64,000 bases of DNA from Dipteris shenzhenensis (Eukaryota; Polypodiophyta; Polypodiopsida; Gleicheniales), in the NCBI GenBank assembly GCA_047967505.1, contig CM106540.1; one strand, written 5' to 3'. The translations under genes were made by a program, and so were the position numbers. The notes beneath the pieces are model-generated. The model made no database searches. It was given only the letters and a program-made list of their open reading frames with translations, and was not told the origin of the DNA. Positions within the stretch are counted from its first letter, which is position 1. The number at the start of each line of letters is the position of its first letter. Positions 31,357 to 41,539 of the stretch are shown here, one piece after another.

Positions 31357-32661
31357 ATCCTCAACAAAGCATCCATGAGGATTTTCATATCCTCAACAAA
31401 GCATCCATGAGGATTAAATCTGACCTGCAAGCCCTACTCAACCATTTGACCAACAAAAACTAGGTTCTTGGTGATATTCGGGACATGAAATACATTAGAT
31501 AGGTATTTCTTTTTTCCATCCTGCATAGACAAAGGAATTTTACCAATTTGCACAATAGGATGTGCAGTATCATGACCTATCTCCACAAATCTTGGTCTTT
31601 CCATTTTCCTTGCATCCTGCATCCATTCTGCATGACTTGTCATGTGGTTTGACACACCTGAGTCAACATACCACACATCATTGCCTTCTGCTGCACTTGT
31701 CATAGAATTGGTCATGTGCTGCACCATAAATAGATGTTCATTTCTGTCATCACCCTGTCTACTAGAGGATGCATAATTGCCTTGCTGCAATTTTCCAGTC
31801 ATGATGTCATTCTACTTTTTATAGTAGTCTTTAACCATATGACCCATTTTACCACAGTAGTAGCATTCAACATTGTTGTTTGCATTTTGGCCTCTCTGGC
31901 ATCCACCATGACCTCTTTGGCTCCCCCTACCTCTAAAGTTACCGCATCCTCTTCCATAGGACTAGTTTTCTTGAATTTGCTGCAAATTCTGATTTTGGCC
32001 ATGGCCTTCAAATCGGCCTGCTTTGCATTTGCCTCTACCTCTTCTAGCATTTGAGAAGAAGACAGCTTCTTTTGAAGTTCCTCCTGAAGAAGATGCACCG
32101 CCATTTCTCTGCTCTTCAAAAATTAGAAGAGTAATCAACTCCTCAAAATCAGGAAAATTCTCACGGATAGCAATGGATGTTCGGAATTGTGCACAATCCT
32201 TTCCTAGACCATTCAAGGTCACAGAAACTAAATCATCATCTTCCAGTGGTGGCCCAATAGAAGCAAATGCATCTGTAATCTTCTTCACCTTCATGTGGTA
32301 GTTATTGATGCTCATATTCTTAAGCTACATTTTCCTGGATTGTGTATTTGTGCTATACATTTTTGTCAAAGTATCCCATGCCTCCTTCGGCGTGCTTGCA
32401 TCCTGAATATGCACAATCATAGAATCTGAAATATTCATAGATAGCTAGTACATAACTTTTCTGGCTCTCATGCCAGCCTTTAAATGCCTGCAACTCTTGT
32501 TGATTGGGAACATTAGGAATAACTGGTTCTTGTTCAGCTCTAGTAATGAACTCCCAATAGCCTTTTCCCTTAAGGAAATTCATCATTCTAAACTTCCATG
32601 CTTGGAAGTTGTTCTTGTCAAGATTTTCAGTGACAATATGTGAAAGAGCATCAGATGCCAT
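31350..32661 (-). pseudogene. Copia-B gag and protease
   Basis: It starts at 32,661 (MASDALSHIVTENLDKNNFQ). Gag is broken by a frameshift near 32,450 and a TAG at KM-stop-L (CAG in Copia-A). The zinc knuckle at about 31,822-31,875 reads CYYCGKMGHMVKDY, so the last zinc-binding Cys is replaced by Tyr. Protease keeps VDSGVS. A TAG (CAG in Copia-A) precedes NDIMTGKLQQ. A tandem duplication of 32 bases at 31,350-31,413 shifts the frame between protease and integrase. Confidence 0.92.
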
Positions 32662-33149
32662 TACAAAACACTGCAAAATATTATGTCACTGCAAAAAAAC
32701 ACAACTGCATCACAAGGGCAAATCTGCAAAACTGACGAGGGGTATTTGACCACACAGTCACTTCCTAGTGACAATTATGCATCTACAAGCAATAAGAATG
32801 ATTCTGTCAATCCCAATATCTCTAAGCACAGGCATACAATGTAATTTCTGTGATAACTTTTCACCGACCTGCAAAATAGTGGTCGCATAGCAAAAATAGG
32901 GCACTTTCCTGAGTGCCTGCGAAAAACTTCCATCACCAAAACGGGCCCCGAAATGGCCTTGAATCAAAAAAATAATTTCACCACACGGCGAAGGGTGTCC
33001 CAATCTGAGACACTGCACTCTTGTGCTTTTCAATCGTGCTACCTGCAGAGATTTGCTCCCAAACTCGAAAAAAAAGGAAAGCAACACTAATCCTCTTACT
33101 AGGACACTGCGAACTTGGTTTGCTTTCTTGAGCTCCTTACCATGAACCA

Positions 33150-33162
33150 AGCTTTGATACCA
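33150..33162 (-). other. Copia-B primer binding site
   Basis: On the minus strand TGGTATCAAAGCTTGG abuts the 5' LTR. It is the initiator tRNA-Met site with one change (AAAGC for AGAGC). Confidence 0.85.
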
Positions 33163-33518
33163 TGTAAAGAGAGTGGGAGAGAAGGAAGGAGTCTCACTTG
33201 TAGCTTTCTCACCTACACAATGGGGGAATATACACAAAGGTGGAGGCTGAAAACAGTTTTCCTCTTCTTAGTCGTGAAAGCCAAAAGAACTCTAAGTACA
33301 AAAGAATAGGTGAACCCTATATGTGGGTCTCAAACCAAACTCAGCTAACTAAGGTGGCATACTAACTGAGCCACTAACTAGACTACATAAAGATAGTTGT
33401 CATCCAGCTATTATTCATGGGTGGTGTACCAACTGCATCTGCAGCTAACAAGTCGGTGACATAAATGCACAACGGTCACCCTGGCATATGACGAGTGGTG
33501 GAGCTCGATATCTCAACA
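33163..33518 (-). repeat. Copia-B 5' LTR / middle LTR (356 bp)
   Basis: Runs from TGTAAAGAGAGTGGG to TCTCAACA on the plus strand. It is the middle of three LTRs in this cluster and is followed immediately by the GA array. Confidence 0.93.
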
Positions 33519-33676
33519 GAGAGTAAGAGAAGGGAGGGGGGGGGAGAGAGAGAGAGAGAGATCATGAGAGAGATGGGGGAGAGGACAGTATTCGAGAGTA
33601 AGAGGAGAGAGAGAGAGATATATAGATAGATAGAGATAGAGAGAGAGAGAGAGAGAGGAAAGAGGGAGAAGAGGGA

Positions 33677-33707
<31 letters not shown>

Positions 33708-33781
33708 CGAAAGACCAGAGAGAGAGCGAGAGAGAGAGAGAGAGAGGAGAGGAGAGGATAGAGGTAGAGAGTAAGAGAAGG

Positions 33782-33879
<98 letters not shown>

Positions 33880-34173
33880 GGGAGAGGACAGTATTCGAGA
33901 GTAAAAGGAGAGAGAGAGATAGATAGAGAGAGAGAGAACAGAGGGAGAAGAGGGGGGGAGAGAGAGAGAGAGAGAGAGGGGAGAGACTAGAGAGAGAGAG
34001 AAATAGAGAGAGGGGAGAGACTAGAGAGAGAGAGAAATAGAGAGAGAGAGAGAAATAGAGAGAGGGGAGAGACTAGAGAGAGAGAAATAGAGAGAGGGGA
34101 GAGACCACAGAGAGAGACAGATAGGGAGAGAGAGAGAGAGAGAGAGATGGGGAGAGGACAGTGTTAGAGAGTA

Positions 34174-34229
<56 letters not shown>

Positions 34230-34262
34230 AAAGGCCAGTGTGAGAGAGTAAGAGAGGAGACA
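33519..34262. repeat. ~740-bp GA/GATA-rich array with embedded longer units
   Basis: Long (GA)n runs (one of about 55 dinucleotides at 33,790-33,875) alternate with GATA runs and with longer phrases. GGGGAGAGGACAGTATTCGA followed by GAGTAA recurs at about 33,576 and 33,878, and as diverged forms at about 34,149 and 34,237. AGAGAGTAAGAGAAGGGAGG recurs at 33,519 and 33,768. It thus has a higher-order structure and is not a plain microsatellite. Confidence 0.9.
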
Positions 34263-34453
34263 GTGCACTCTTGCCACACCGCAAGGGCGTCCCAATTTGA
34301 GACAGTGCACTCTTGCACTTTCCGGCTGTGCTACCTATAGAGATTTGCTCCCAAACTCAAAAAAAAAGGAAAGCAACATTGATCCTCTTACTAGGACACC
34401 ACGAACTTGGTTTGCTTTCTTGAGCTCCTTACCACGAACCGAGCTTTGATACC
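34263..34453 (-). mobile_element. Copia-B family leader fragment with primer site
   Basis: Matches the Copia-B 5' leader at 32,985-33,162 (CTTGCACTTTCCGGC..., GAGATTTGCTCCCAAACTC, GAAAGCAACATTGATCCTCT) and includes the primer site beside the LTR. It stops abruptly at the GA array, so the rest of this second copy is missing. Confidence 0.85.
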
Positions 34454-34820
34454 ATGTAAAGAGAGTGGGAAAGAAGAATGTAAAGAGAGTGGGAAAGAAG
34501 GAAGGAGTCTCACTTGTAGCTTTCTCACATACACAATGGGGGAATATACACAAAGGTGGAGGCTGAAAATAGTTTTCCTCTTCTTAGTTGTGTAAGCCAA
34601 AAGAACTCTAAGTACAAAAGAATAGGTGAACCCTATATCTGGGTCTCAAACCAAACTCAGCTAACTAAGGTGGCATACTAACTGAGCCACTAACTAGAGT
34701 ACATAAAGATAGTTGTCATCCATGGGCGGTGTACCAACCGCATCTGCAGCTAACAAGTTGGTGACATAAATGCACAACGGTCACCCTGGCATATCACGAG
34801 TGGAGCTCGATATCTCAACA
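34454..34820 (-). repeat. Third Copia-B family LTR (367 bp)
   Basis: Starts TGTAAAGAGAGTGGGAAAG and ends TCTCAACA on the plus strand. A short stretch at the start (TGTAAAGAGAGTGGGAAAGA) is duplicated in tandem, and about 17 bases (TCATCCAGCTATTATTC region) are shortened. It ends directly at the CT array. Confidence 0.9.
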
Positions 34821-34831
34821 CCTCCCTCCCT

Positions 34832-34911
<80 letters not shown>

Positions 34912-35022
34912 CTATCTATATCTATCTATCTATCTATCTCTATCTCCCCCCCCTCCCTCCCTCCTCCATCCCTCCATCCCTCCCTCCCTCTCTGTGTCTC
35001 TCTCTCTCTCTCTCTGCCCCCC
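34821..35022. repeat. Composite CCCT / CT / TATC microsatellite
   Basis: (CCCT)n, (CT)n of about 25 units, (TATC)n, a C7 run, CCCT/CCAT, (CT)n and C8. The central part matches 27,926-28,092 in block order. Confidence 0.9.
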
Positions 35023-35036
35023 CCGGTTAAAGATAG

Positions 35037-35201
35037 TGTAAATTGCACTATCCACATAGGGCATAGGGGCAAATGCTAACCCTAACCCTAACCCTAAGGG
35101 GTTCACATGTATATCTTCATGTTCATTGTTAATACACTTAGTGTACAGGTAGCTATATCATGTGCACTCCTCTCTCTCTCCCTCTCTCACTTCCGCTATC
35201 A
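35037..35201 (+). repeat. Possible short LTR end of a plus-strand Copia element
   Basis: The sequence ends CTTCCGCTATCA immediately before a perfect Copia primer site. A start at TGTAAATTGCACTATCC (35,037) is a guess. No partner LTR was found in the window. Confidence 0.45.
35076..35100. repeat. Interstitial (CCCTAA)n telomere-like tract
   Basis: Nearly four CCCTAA units. The usual plant unit is CCCTAAA, so this short run is of the TTAGGG type and sits in the presumed LTR. Confidence 0.7.
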
Positions 35202-35214
35202 TGGTATCAGAGCC
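35202..35214 (+). other. Copia primer binding site (plus strand)
   Basis: TGGTATCAGAGCC, complementary to initiator tRNA-Met, follows the CTATCA end. A leader-like pyrimidine/GAGAGA-rich sequence follows to about 35,650, with no intact gag. Confidence 0.8.
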
Positions 35215-35900
35215 GATGGTGCTCCCACTCCCTGAGTGAGTCTTAAGCCCTCCGTGAGGCATCTTCAATTGAGAGAGATTTTCATCGAGAGAGAGTCAAG
35301 CCCTTGCTTCATCAGGCCACACAAGCCCTTGCTCCATCAAGGCACAAGCCCTCTCCGTGAGGCGCCTTCATCATTTTCTCTAGCTCTTCTTGTAGAGCTC
35401 CTTCTCCTCTTTGATTTAGTTTAGAAAGCTCACAATTTTGAGCTATCGAGAGAGAGATATGTTCATTTTTATGTTGAGATTCATTCTTTGAAAGATTGAA
35501 TGAGAAGTATTCTGAGTGCTGTAAGGTTTTATGATAGAGAGAGGTTCATTTTTGAGTGTGAGTGACTTAACAGACTCTGAGGTTCTATAACATCTCCTTT
35601 GAGAGTCATTTTTAGCATTGGAGCAGAGCCTCACGACCTCCATCATCTCCTCCACATCTTGCTAGTTGTGTAGCTGCAAGAATGGGTGCATCCGGATCCC
35701 CATAATAAAGTCTAGTCCATTCCTCTTAATTCTTTCTATCTTAAATGGTGCGTTGCCCTATCAGCTAGATTTAGATTTACTTGCTCCTTGGGGAGAGACT
35801 AAAATGAAAGCGTTTAGACTTCACAAGTAGTTGTAGCTTGAATGAAGAGATTTTGGACTACCTTTTGATTAGCCTTCTCCTTTAGTGCTAGCCTTCGTCA
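35215..35900 (+). other. Leader-like sequence of the plus-strand Copia
   Basis: Contains repeated TCAAGCCCTTGCT(T/C)CATCA and CCCTCCGTGAGGC phrases and GAGAGAGA tracts. No ORF with gag motifs is visible, so the element is truncated or its coding region is lost. Confidence 0.4.
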
Positions 35901-37024
35901 TGGCTGAGTCTACCCTTCACCTCCGGAGTGCCGACAGAAACTTAGTACAAAGACTTTGTATAAATGGATGCTCAAGTATGTGTGGGTGTGTGGATTTGTA
36001 TGTGTGAGAACATATTTTTATACTATGGTCTACACCCACTGTTGTGCCTCGTCGCCTAGCTTCGTCTTGGAGTGTCACCATTTTGGAGCGGAGTTGGCTT
36101 GCGTGCTAGAAGAGCAATCATTTTGCTATGTGTGCTAGCAGTGTTTGAGAGCTCGCTGCAGGGACTCGGGCGTTGAGAAGGCATTGGAGGTCGAGGCTTG
36201 TGTGGCTGCTGGAGCATTGGCCGAACGAAGAGGCTGTTGTGGATAGGACTCACTAGTAGAAGCTGAGCGCGTTGCCACTGTTGTTGGATGCACTTGGAGA
36301 AGATGCGCTAAAGATTGTTGTTGCAGTCGTCCATGAAGGCTGAGCTTTGTTCGTTGAGAGACTTTGGCATATCTACTGGATCTCCATCGTCGACACCATC
36401 GCTCTTTGTATCCTTCTCTCTACCTTCGCAAAAGCTGTAGCCCTTGCTTCCGGCTTGAGTGGACAAGGCTTGATGAGCAAGCCCTCGTACCAAACTTGAA
36501 ACCGTATGCTGGTGGATTACTACGATAGGCAAACACAGGATATGTAATAGAGAGAATCAACAAGGAGCTTCTTTGTTGTGAACCATTGTAAGGCAGCTTG
36601 AGTCATGCTACTAGAGTCGGGTCTAGGCTTAGAGTTGTTGATCTGTCGATGGTTGCTGCAGCTTGATAGGCCATAGTCGTTGTAGATAGAATCCACTACA
36701 GAGAAAGTCGTAGAGTAGCCTGAGTTGAAGGAGTTGACCGATTAGTTACGAGATCTTCTTGGGATAAATAGCCTTCAAGCCTTCTCAAATAGAAGGAGAT
36801 ATTGAACCTTGGGACTACCAGAACGAAACTCTCTCTCTCTCTCACACACAACGGAAGTAAGTGCACGGAAATTCTCTCTCGAGAAGAAAGTGATCTCTCT
36901 TGGAATGGAAGTGAAGTTCACTCTAGAGGAAACTCAAATCTCTAAATGGAGTTTCAATATTTAGCTAAGAGAAACCATGAGTACCTAAGGTGTGCCTACA
37001 ACTAATCAAGAAGAGCTAGACCTA
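35901..37024 (-). pseudogene. Leader and decayed gag-like region of a minus-strand Copia
   Basis: Downstream (minus strand) of the primer site, a leader of about 350 bases leads to ATGGCCTATCAAGCTGCAGC near 36,680. Fragments such as SLNEQSSAFMDDCNNNL and RPMLQQPHKPRPPMPSQRPS follow in shifting frames. The position fits gag, but I see no zinc knuckle or protease. No pol remains. Confidence 0.4.
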
Positions 37025-37036
37025 AGCTCTGATACC
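37025..37036 (-). other. Copia primer binding site (minus strand)
   Basis: TGGTATCAGAGC on the minus strand directly abuts the LTR at 37,037. Confidence 0.8.
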
Positions 37037-37360
37037 ATGACAAAACATGCGTGCCTCAGGATCTATGGAGCACTCTAAGGTGGATGGAACCTATGTGGAA
37101 ACATGATGAAGAGAGTGCTCATGACATGTATCTCAAGTCAATTAGGTTCCAAGATAGATTAGCTTGGACTCATAAAAAGAATCTTGAGATAGTGCAAAGT
37201 GCTTGATTGATATTACTTCAAATGAACCTCCCTTTTATAGGTGAGGGTACTTACATCCATTTGCTTGCTCACATGTGGGATATGTCCTCCATGCCATGTG
37301 GCAGCTTTCCCTTTACTCATACCTTTGCTCTACATGTGCTCATGGCACCATATCTCAACA
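37037..37360 (-). repeat. Minus-strand Copia 5' LTR (324 bp) with TATA box
   Basis: On the minus strand it starts TGTTGAGATATGG and ends GTTTTGTCA. CTATAAAAGG at 37,240-37,231 is a good core promoter. The shared TGTTGAGAT start with Copia-A and Copia-B suggests related integrase specificity, but the LTR body is different. No 3' LTR was found. Confidence 0.7.
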
Positions 37361-37408
37361 AAGCTTTCTTTCTTTGCTTATTGACATTCTTGTGTTGTTT
37401 TATTTCAG

Positions 37409-37746
37409 ATTTATACCCTTCATCGTATGAGGCATGGCAAAACATCGATTGTATTCTGGGATTTATAGATGTTCTGCATGGATCGATAGGAGAACAACAA
37501 TACCAAGGTCGATGTGCAACAGAGCTAGCTCAATCGGGTATATTTTTTACTGATCATTTTTATCAGTTGTTGGACAATGCTAACACACATGGTGTGTTAA
37601 GGAAACAAGACCTTCCGGCATGGAATTCAGTGGATTGGCCTCACCCACATTCTAGTGTTATAGAGGCATATAGGGCCAAGCTTTTCAAAGAAATACAGAA
37701 AGCTCTGAGGCCCAATATTGCCACAAGGATATACAAGAATCACACT
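37409..37746 (+). CDS. Isolated exon-like ORF, unknown protein
   Basis: Bounded by a good acceptor (TGTTTTATTTCAG) and a donor (CACACT|GTATGT), this 338-base block encodes YPSSYEAWQNIDCILGFIDV, LHGSIGEQQYQGRCATELAQ, SGIFFTDHFYQLLDNANTHG and HPHSSVIEAYRAKLFKEIQK. Composition is that of a folded protein and there is no stop. I do not recognise it. Because it lies just outside a Copia LTR and has no neighbouring exons I can identify, it may be an orphan exon of a broken or captured gene. Confidence 0.45.
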
Positions 37747-37989
37747 GTATGTTTGACATGTTGCTCGATGAATTTCCTCTCCATTGAAAGTTTCCTCTAT
37801 TTGAAGAGATACCTCTATTTAAATAGTTTCCTCTTGAACACTAATGTGGATTGTTGCTATGATTCTTATTTGGCTATAGACTTGGATGTTAATGTTCATT
37901 TCCATACCTTTTTAGTTGATGATATACCTTTTTCTCTACCTCATTTCTTGACTTTGCCTTGTTGGAATAGCTTGTTTCCTAATTTCCTC

Positions 37990-38780
37990 ACTAAGTAAGA
38001 TTGATTATATTCTATAATTGATGAAACTTGATTTTTAATGTCAATAATCTAAACTAGATTTCCATATCCCTTAGTAAGTCCATTTAGGGAGACTTGGACT
38101 ATATTTGCTGCCTTCATAGTCTCTATTATTGTGACTATAAGTCTAAATGTTAATATTGACTTTGAGTACATAGACTTATCCATATTCATTGACATTGTAG
38201 AAACTCTAATAGATCTAGTTTTTGAGTGTCATAGGAATATCTATATTCATTGCTATTTTCAAAAATTTGATTAATCTAGTTTCTAAGTGTCAAAATGTTG
38301 GAGGTACTATTCTTAGATTTATAAAGACTCGAAAAAATATCCAATGTTACCTTGGATATTTTGATCATTGTTAATTGTCCATGTATGAGATTGTGCACAT
38401 TCTACTTGATTAAGTGATGAGCATACTTGTATTTTTATCCCATTTATTGTGCTTAGGAAATGGCAATATCCACTGTGGGATCACTAGATGGCCTAGGAGT
38501 AGACCCCTACTTACTCTTATTTGTCTTGTAAAATAAGAGTTGTATCCATCTACCTAGATTTGTTTAGATTAGAAGATGCTTTAAGATTGATATTTCTAAA
38601 CGTAGAGATGATGCTAGTGTACTCAAAGTGCTAGCGAAAATGCTACCTTGGTAAACTAAGGTAAACTACAATGTGTTAGTGAATATTGAAAATGCAATAT
38701 AATCCAAACTTTTTACAAGGCTTGATATGATAAAAAATTCCAAGAATATCCTAAAAGGATTTATAGGGCTTAAAATCTGG
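37990..38780. other. AT-rich intergenic DNA with loose local repeats
   Basis: Phrases like GACTATA(A)GTCTAAATGTTAAT and TCTATATTCATTG recur loosely. No gene is seen. Confidence 0.4.
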
Positions 38781-38784
38781 ACAA

Positions 38785-38870
38785 TATGCCAATAAAATGT
38801 GCACACTATGCCAACAAAATGTGCATAGTATGCCAACAAAATGTGCATAGTATGCCAACAAAATGTTCTT
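38785..38870. repeat. 22-bp minisatellite, 4 copies
   Basis: ATGCCAACAAAATGTGCATA-type units start at 38,786, 38,808, 38,830 and 38,852, with exact 22-base spacing. Confidence 0.9.
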
Positions 38871-39104
38871 AACATGCCAAAAAACTAGCCAATAAGCCTT
38901 CACAATGAAGGCATGTGTCATGCAAGATAAACAAGCTACAATTTTCCCACAAATACAATGCTAAAATATATCTTTTTTATGAAGCCTAACATGCCAAAAA
39001 ACTAGCCAATAAGCCTTCACAATGAAGGCATGTGTCATGCAAGATAAACAAGCTACAATTTTCCCACAAATACAATGCTAAAACATATCTTTTTTATGAA
39101 GCCT
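38871..39104. repeat. 117-bp near-perfect tandem duplication
   Basis: Copies at 38,871-38,987 and 38,988-39,104 start AACATGCCAAAAAACTAGCC and differ at one position by eye (CTAAAATATA versus CTAAAACATA). The low divergence means a recent event. Confidence 0.95.
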
Positions 39105-39399
39105 TTCACTATCATGTAGGTGATCAAGTTTCAAAATATGTGATGAGTGTGAAACCACATGTGACAAAAGATAGGAACTAGCTAGATGAGTGCACGCAAG
39201 GGCTTACTTGGCTTGGTGAGTTTGATCTCCCCTAGAGATATGCTAATATATGTTAGTATATGCTACACTGTCCATCATAGCACAATGAAAGCAAAAAATA
39301 TTTTCTATTCTTAATTTTCTTAAAAGTGTTGTAGCTAGATGCATCGATATGAAGAGGCATAAATATGAAAAGGAAGCGGATCTTAAGATCGAAAAATTT

Positions 39400-39680
39400 A
39401 AATGCAAGTAATAAAACTTATAATGATGTGACAAGCACATAGAGCTCAAAGTAAAATCAATTCTCCTTTTAGTACCACCTAAAATTCCTTCCTAGATCAA
39501 ACTTTAGGGCATGCCAAACTTTGATCAAGATGAAAACAATTAAATGCAAGTAATAAAACTTATGCATGATGTGACGAGCACATAGAGCTTAAGATATCAG
39601 TTTTACTTTTGGTGCCACCTAAAATTCCCTCCTAGATCAAACTTTAGGGCATGCCAAACTTTGATCAAGAAGAGAGTCCA
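39400..39680. repeat. 142-bp tandem duplication, diverged
   Basis: AAATGCAAGTAATAAAACTT at about 39,400 and 39,542 starts two copies that end AACTTTGATCAAGA. They share AGGGCATGCCAAACTTTGAT. Confidence 0.85.
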
Positions 39681-40734
39681 AAAGGATGATGTGGGAAATT
39701 AGGTACACACATGCAAAATTTTTGCTATGAAGGGGCATGCCTATGAAGCACAATGATGATAGGTGTGTGCACAATGATGAAGCACAATGATGGTAGGTGT
39801 GTGCACATGATGAGTGAAAGATATGCTTTGTTGGGTGCTCATTGGGTGTAGCTATGCAATTATGTGGTTTTCCATGAAATGTGGGCAACTCACGTGGCAA
39901 TGAATTAGGTCAGATGCTAACATGGATGAAATGTGGCATATCCATGTGACATGTTGCCACGTATCAATGTTGACTAGAGTCTTTCCTTACCACATGTCTA
40001 TGATGCCACATAAATATGCTTATCTTCTACCACGTGGTTGGATGCATCTACCTTGTATAGTGTCATGTATCTTTCTTCTCTAATAGTTGTGATTGAAACT
40101 AGAATCTTGGACTTGCTTTATTGCATTGTCATCTGCATCTATTGTGGTGCAATTTGCTCATGCTAGGTTTATAAAATATAGTTCTACTACTACTAGTATA
40201 GCAATGTCATCTACTATGTCTACTTGTGGTGCAATTTGCTCATGTTATTTGTGGTACAACGATGTCATCTGTGTCTACATGTGGTGCAATTGGCTCATGT
40301 TAGGTTTATAAAAAATAGTGCTACTAGTCCTTTTTACTTATCATAGATGCACATCACACTAATTTCATTTGATTCTCGGATTTTCTCACATGCATTACTC
40401 ATGGATCTACTTTATTTGTTGAATCTTGCTCTGCTATGCTAGTTTACTCTATCTCTATTACTAGTAGCTCTCCTATTTTTGAGTCGTGTTGTAGTAGTTT
40501 GCATTGTTTTTAGATCATTCTATGTCTTTCTCACTATTCATGATGCTATGAGTCTACTTGAATTTTCTTTGCATCATTCAACTTCTTGTAAAGTATGCCA
40601 TGAATAGGTCATGAATCTTCCTTCATGCACAAGAATTCCTCCAATGGCAATTATATCCAATGCAAGAGCTTTGAAAAATCTTGTAAAACCAAGTTAGGCG
40701 ATGTTGAATTTTTCCTTTCATCATTTGATAGAAT
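39681..40734. repeat. Intergenic DNA with short repeats (TGTGGTGCAATTTGCTCATG)
   Basis: TGTGGTGCAATT(T/G)GCTCATG recurs at about 40,141, 40,206 and 40,278, each near a CAATGTCATCT(A/G)-type phrase. Near 39,740-39,800 AAGCACAATGATG and AGGTGTGTGCACA are duplicated. No gene is seen. Confidence 0.6.
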
Positions 40735-41110
40735 TCTCAAATGTATTAAGTGGGGTTGGAAGCTTTAAAATGTCCCTCATAATCAAAATTTGGTAAAAAT
40801 TGACCATACCATGCATGAAAACTCCTTTCATCTATGACTATCATAGATCTTGGCCATGTTACAATTTCTTCAAACTTTTTTGGATCCACTTCTAGCCCAC
40901 CTTTTAATATCACATACCCAAGATAAACAAGCTTTTCTTCATGAAACACACTTTTCTCCAAGTTGAATGTTTTCTTTGATCGTTCTCAACATCGATTATT
41001 ATTATTTGCCAAATATCTAATCTTAAATCCACCTTCAAAAAGTAGATTGAGCCTTGAAATTGATCCAAAAGGTCATCCATTCTAGGAAAAGGATACCTTC
41101 ATCTTATTAT
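40735..41110 (-). pseudogene. Ty3/Gypsy reverse transcriptase fragment
   Basis: The minus strand reads RYPFPRMDDLLDQFQGSIYF LKVDLR and, after an internal deletion of the catalytic YXDD region, EKSVFHEEKLVYLGYVILKG GLEVDPKKFEEIVTWPR ... RSFHAWYGQFLPNF. This is the order of a Gypsy RT from fingers to thumb/RNase H entry, with a large internal loss. Confidence 0.8.
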
Positions 41111-41539
41111 GATGTTTGTCCGATGAGCAAGACAACACCCTGCTATTCATACTGACATGGTATGATGACATGTACTAGTTTCTACAAGTTGGCAATTAGG
41201 TCATCACTTGTCCCAAGACAGGTTGCATTGGTGCTTCCCATCGCAGATGGACGTTGTGGCTTGTATACCTATAGAGGGAGGTGAACCTAATGCAATAGAC
41301 CATCGAGTGGGAGACCATTTAGCAGTTCCAATTCTGTAATGACTTGATCCTAAGGGTTGTGAGCCTTAAAAATCTACATTTTGGGTCAAGGAAAAATGAT
41401 TCTATAGTCCCATTGCCCTAGCATGGCCTTAACACTCACATATGATGTGCTCTACCATCCCAAAATACTTTGGCTAATAAATGCTATGATATTCCCATGA
41501 AACATATTAGTCATTTAAGTTCATATTATGAGTCCCTCC
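41111..41539. other. Unassigned DNA between Gypsy fragments
   Basis: I see no ORF or repeat I can name. It may be Gypsy 3' UTR or LTR, because integrase lies 5' of it and RT of another copy 3' of it on the same strand. Confidence 0.3.

Larger units (their letters stand above)
28093..33518 (-). mobile_element. Copia-B: older minus-strand Ty1/Copia retrotransposon, 5,426 bp
   Basis: LTRs lie at 28,093-28,445 (3' LTR in element orientation) and 33,163-33,518 (5' LTR). They differ by roughly 22 substitutions plus a 3-bp indel by eye, so insertion is much older than Copia-A. Gag-pol on the minus strand is clearly related to Copia-A but the LTRs are unrelated. Primer site, polypurine tract and all pol domains are present but riddled with stops and frameshifts. 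The bases flanking 28,093 and 33,518 do not match. The outer bases of the larger three-LTR block (CCTAC at 28,088-28,092 and CCTCC at 34,821-34,825) nearly do. Confidence 0.93.

Noticed and set aside
33115-33309. Short plus-strand ORFs across the Copia-B LTR (also 34,407-34,595)
   Set aside because: They read across the primer site and LTR and recur only because the LTR recurs.
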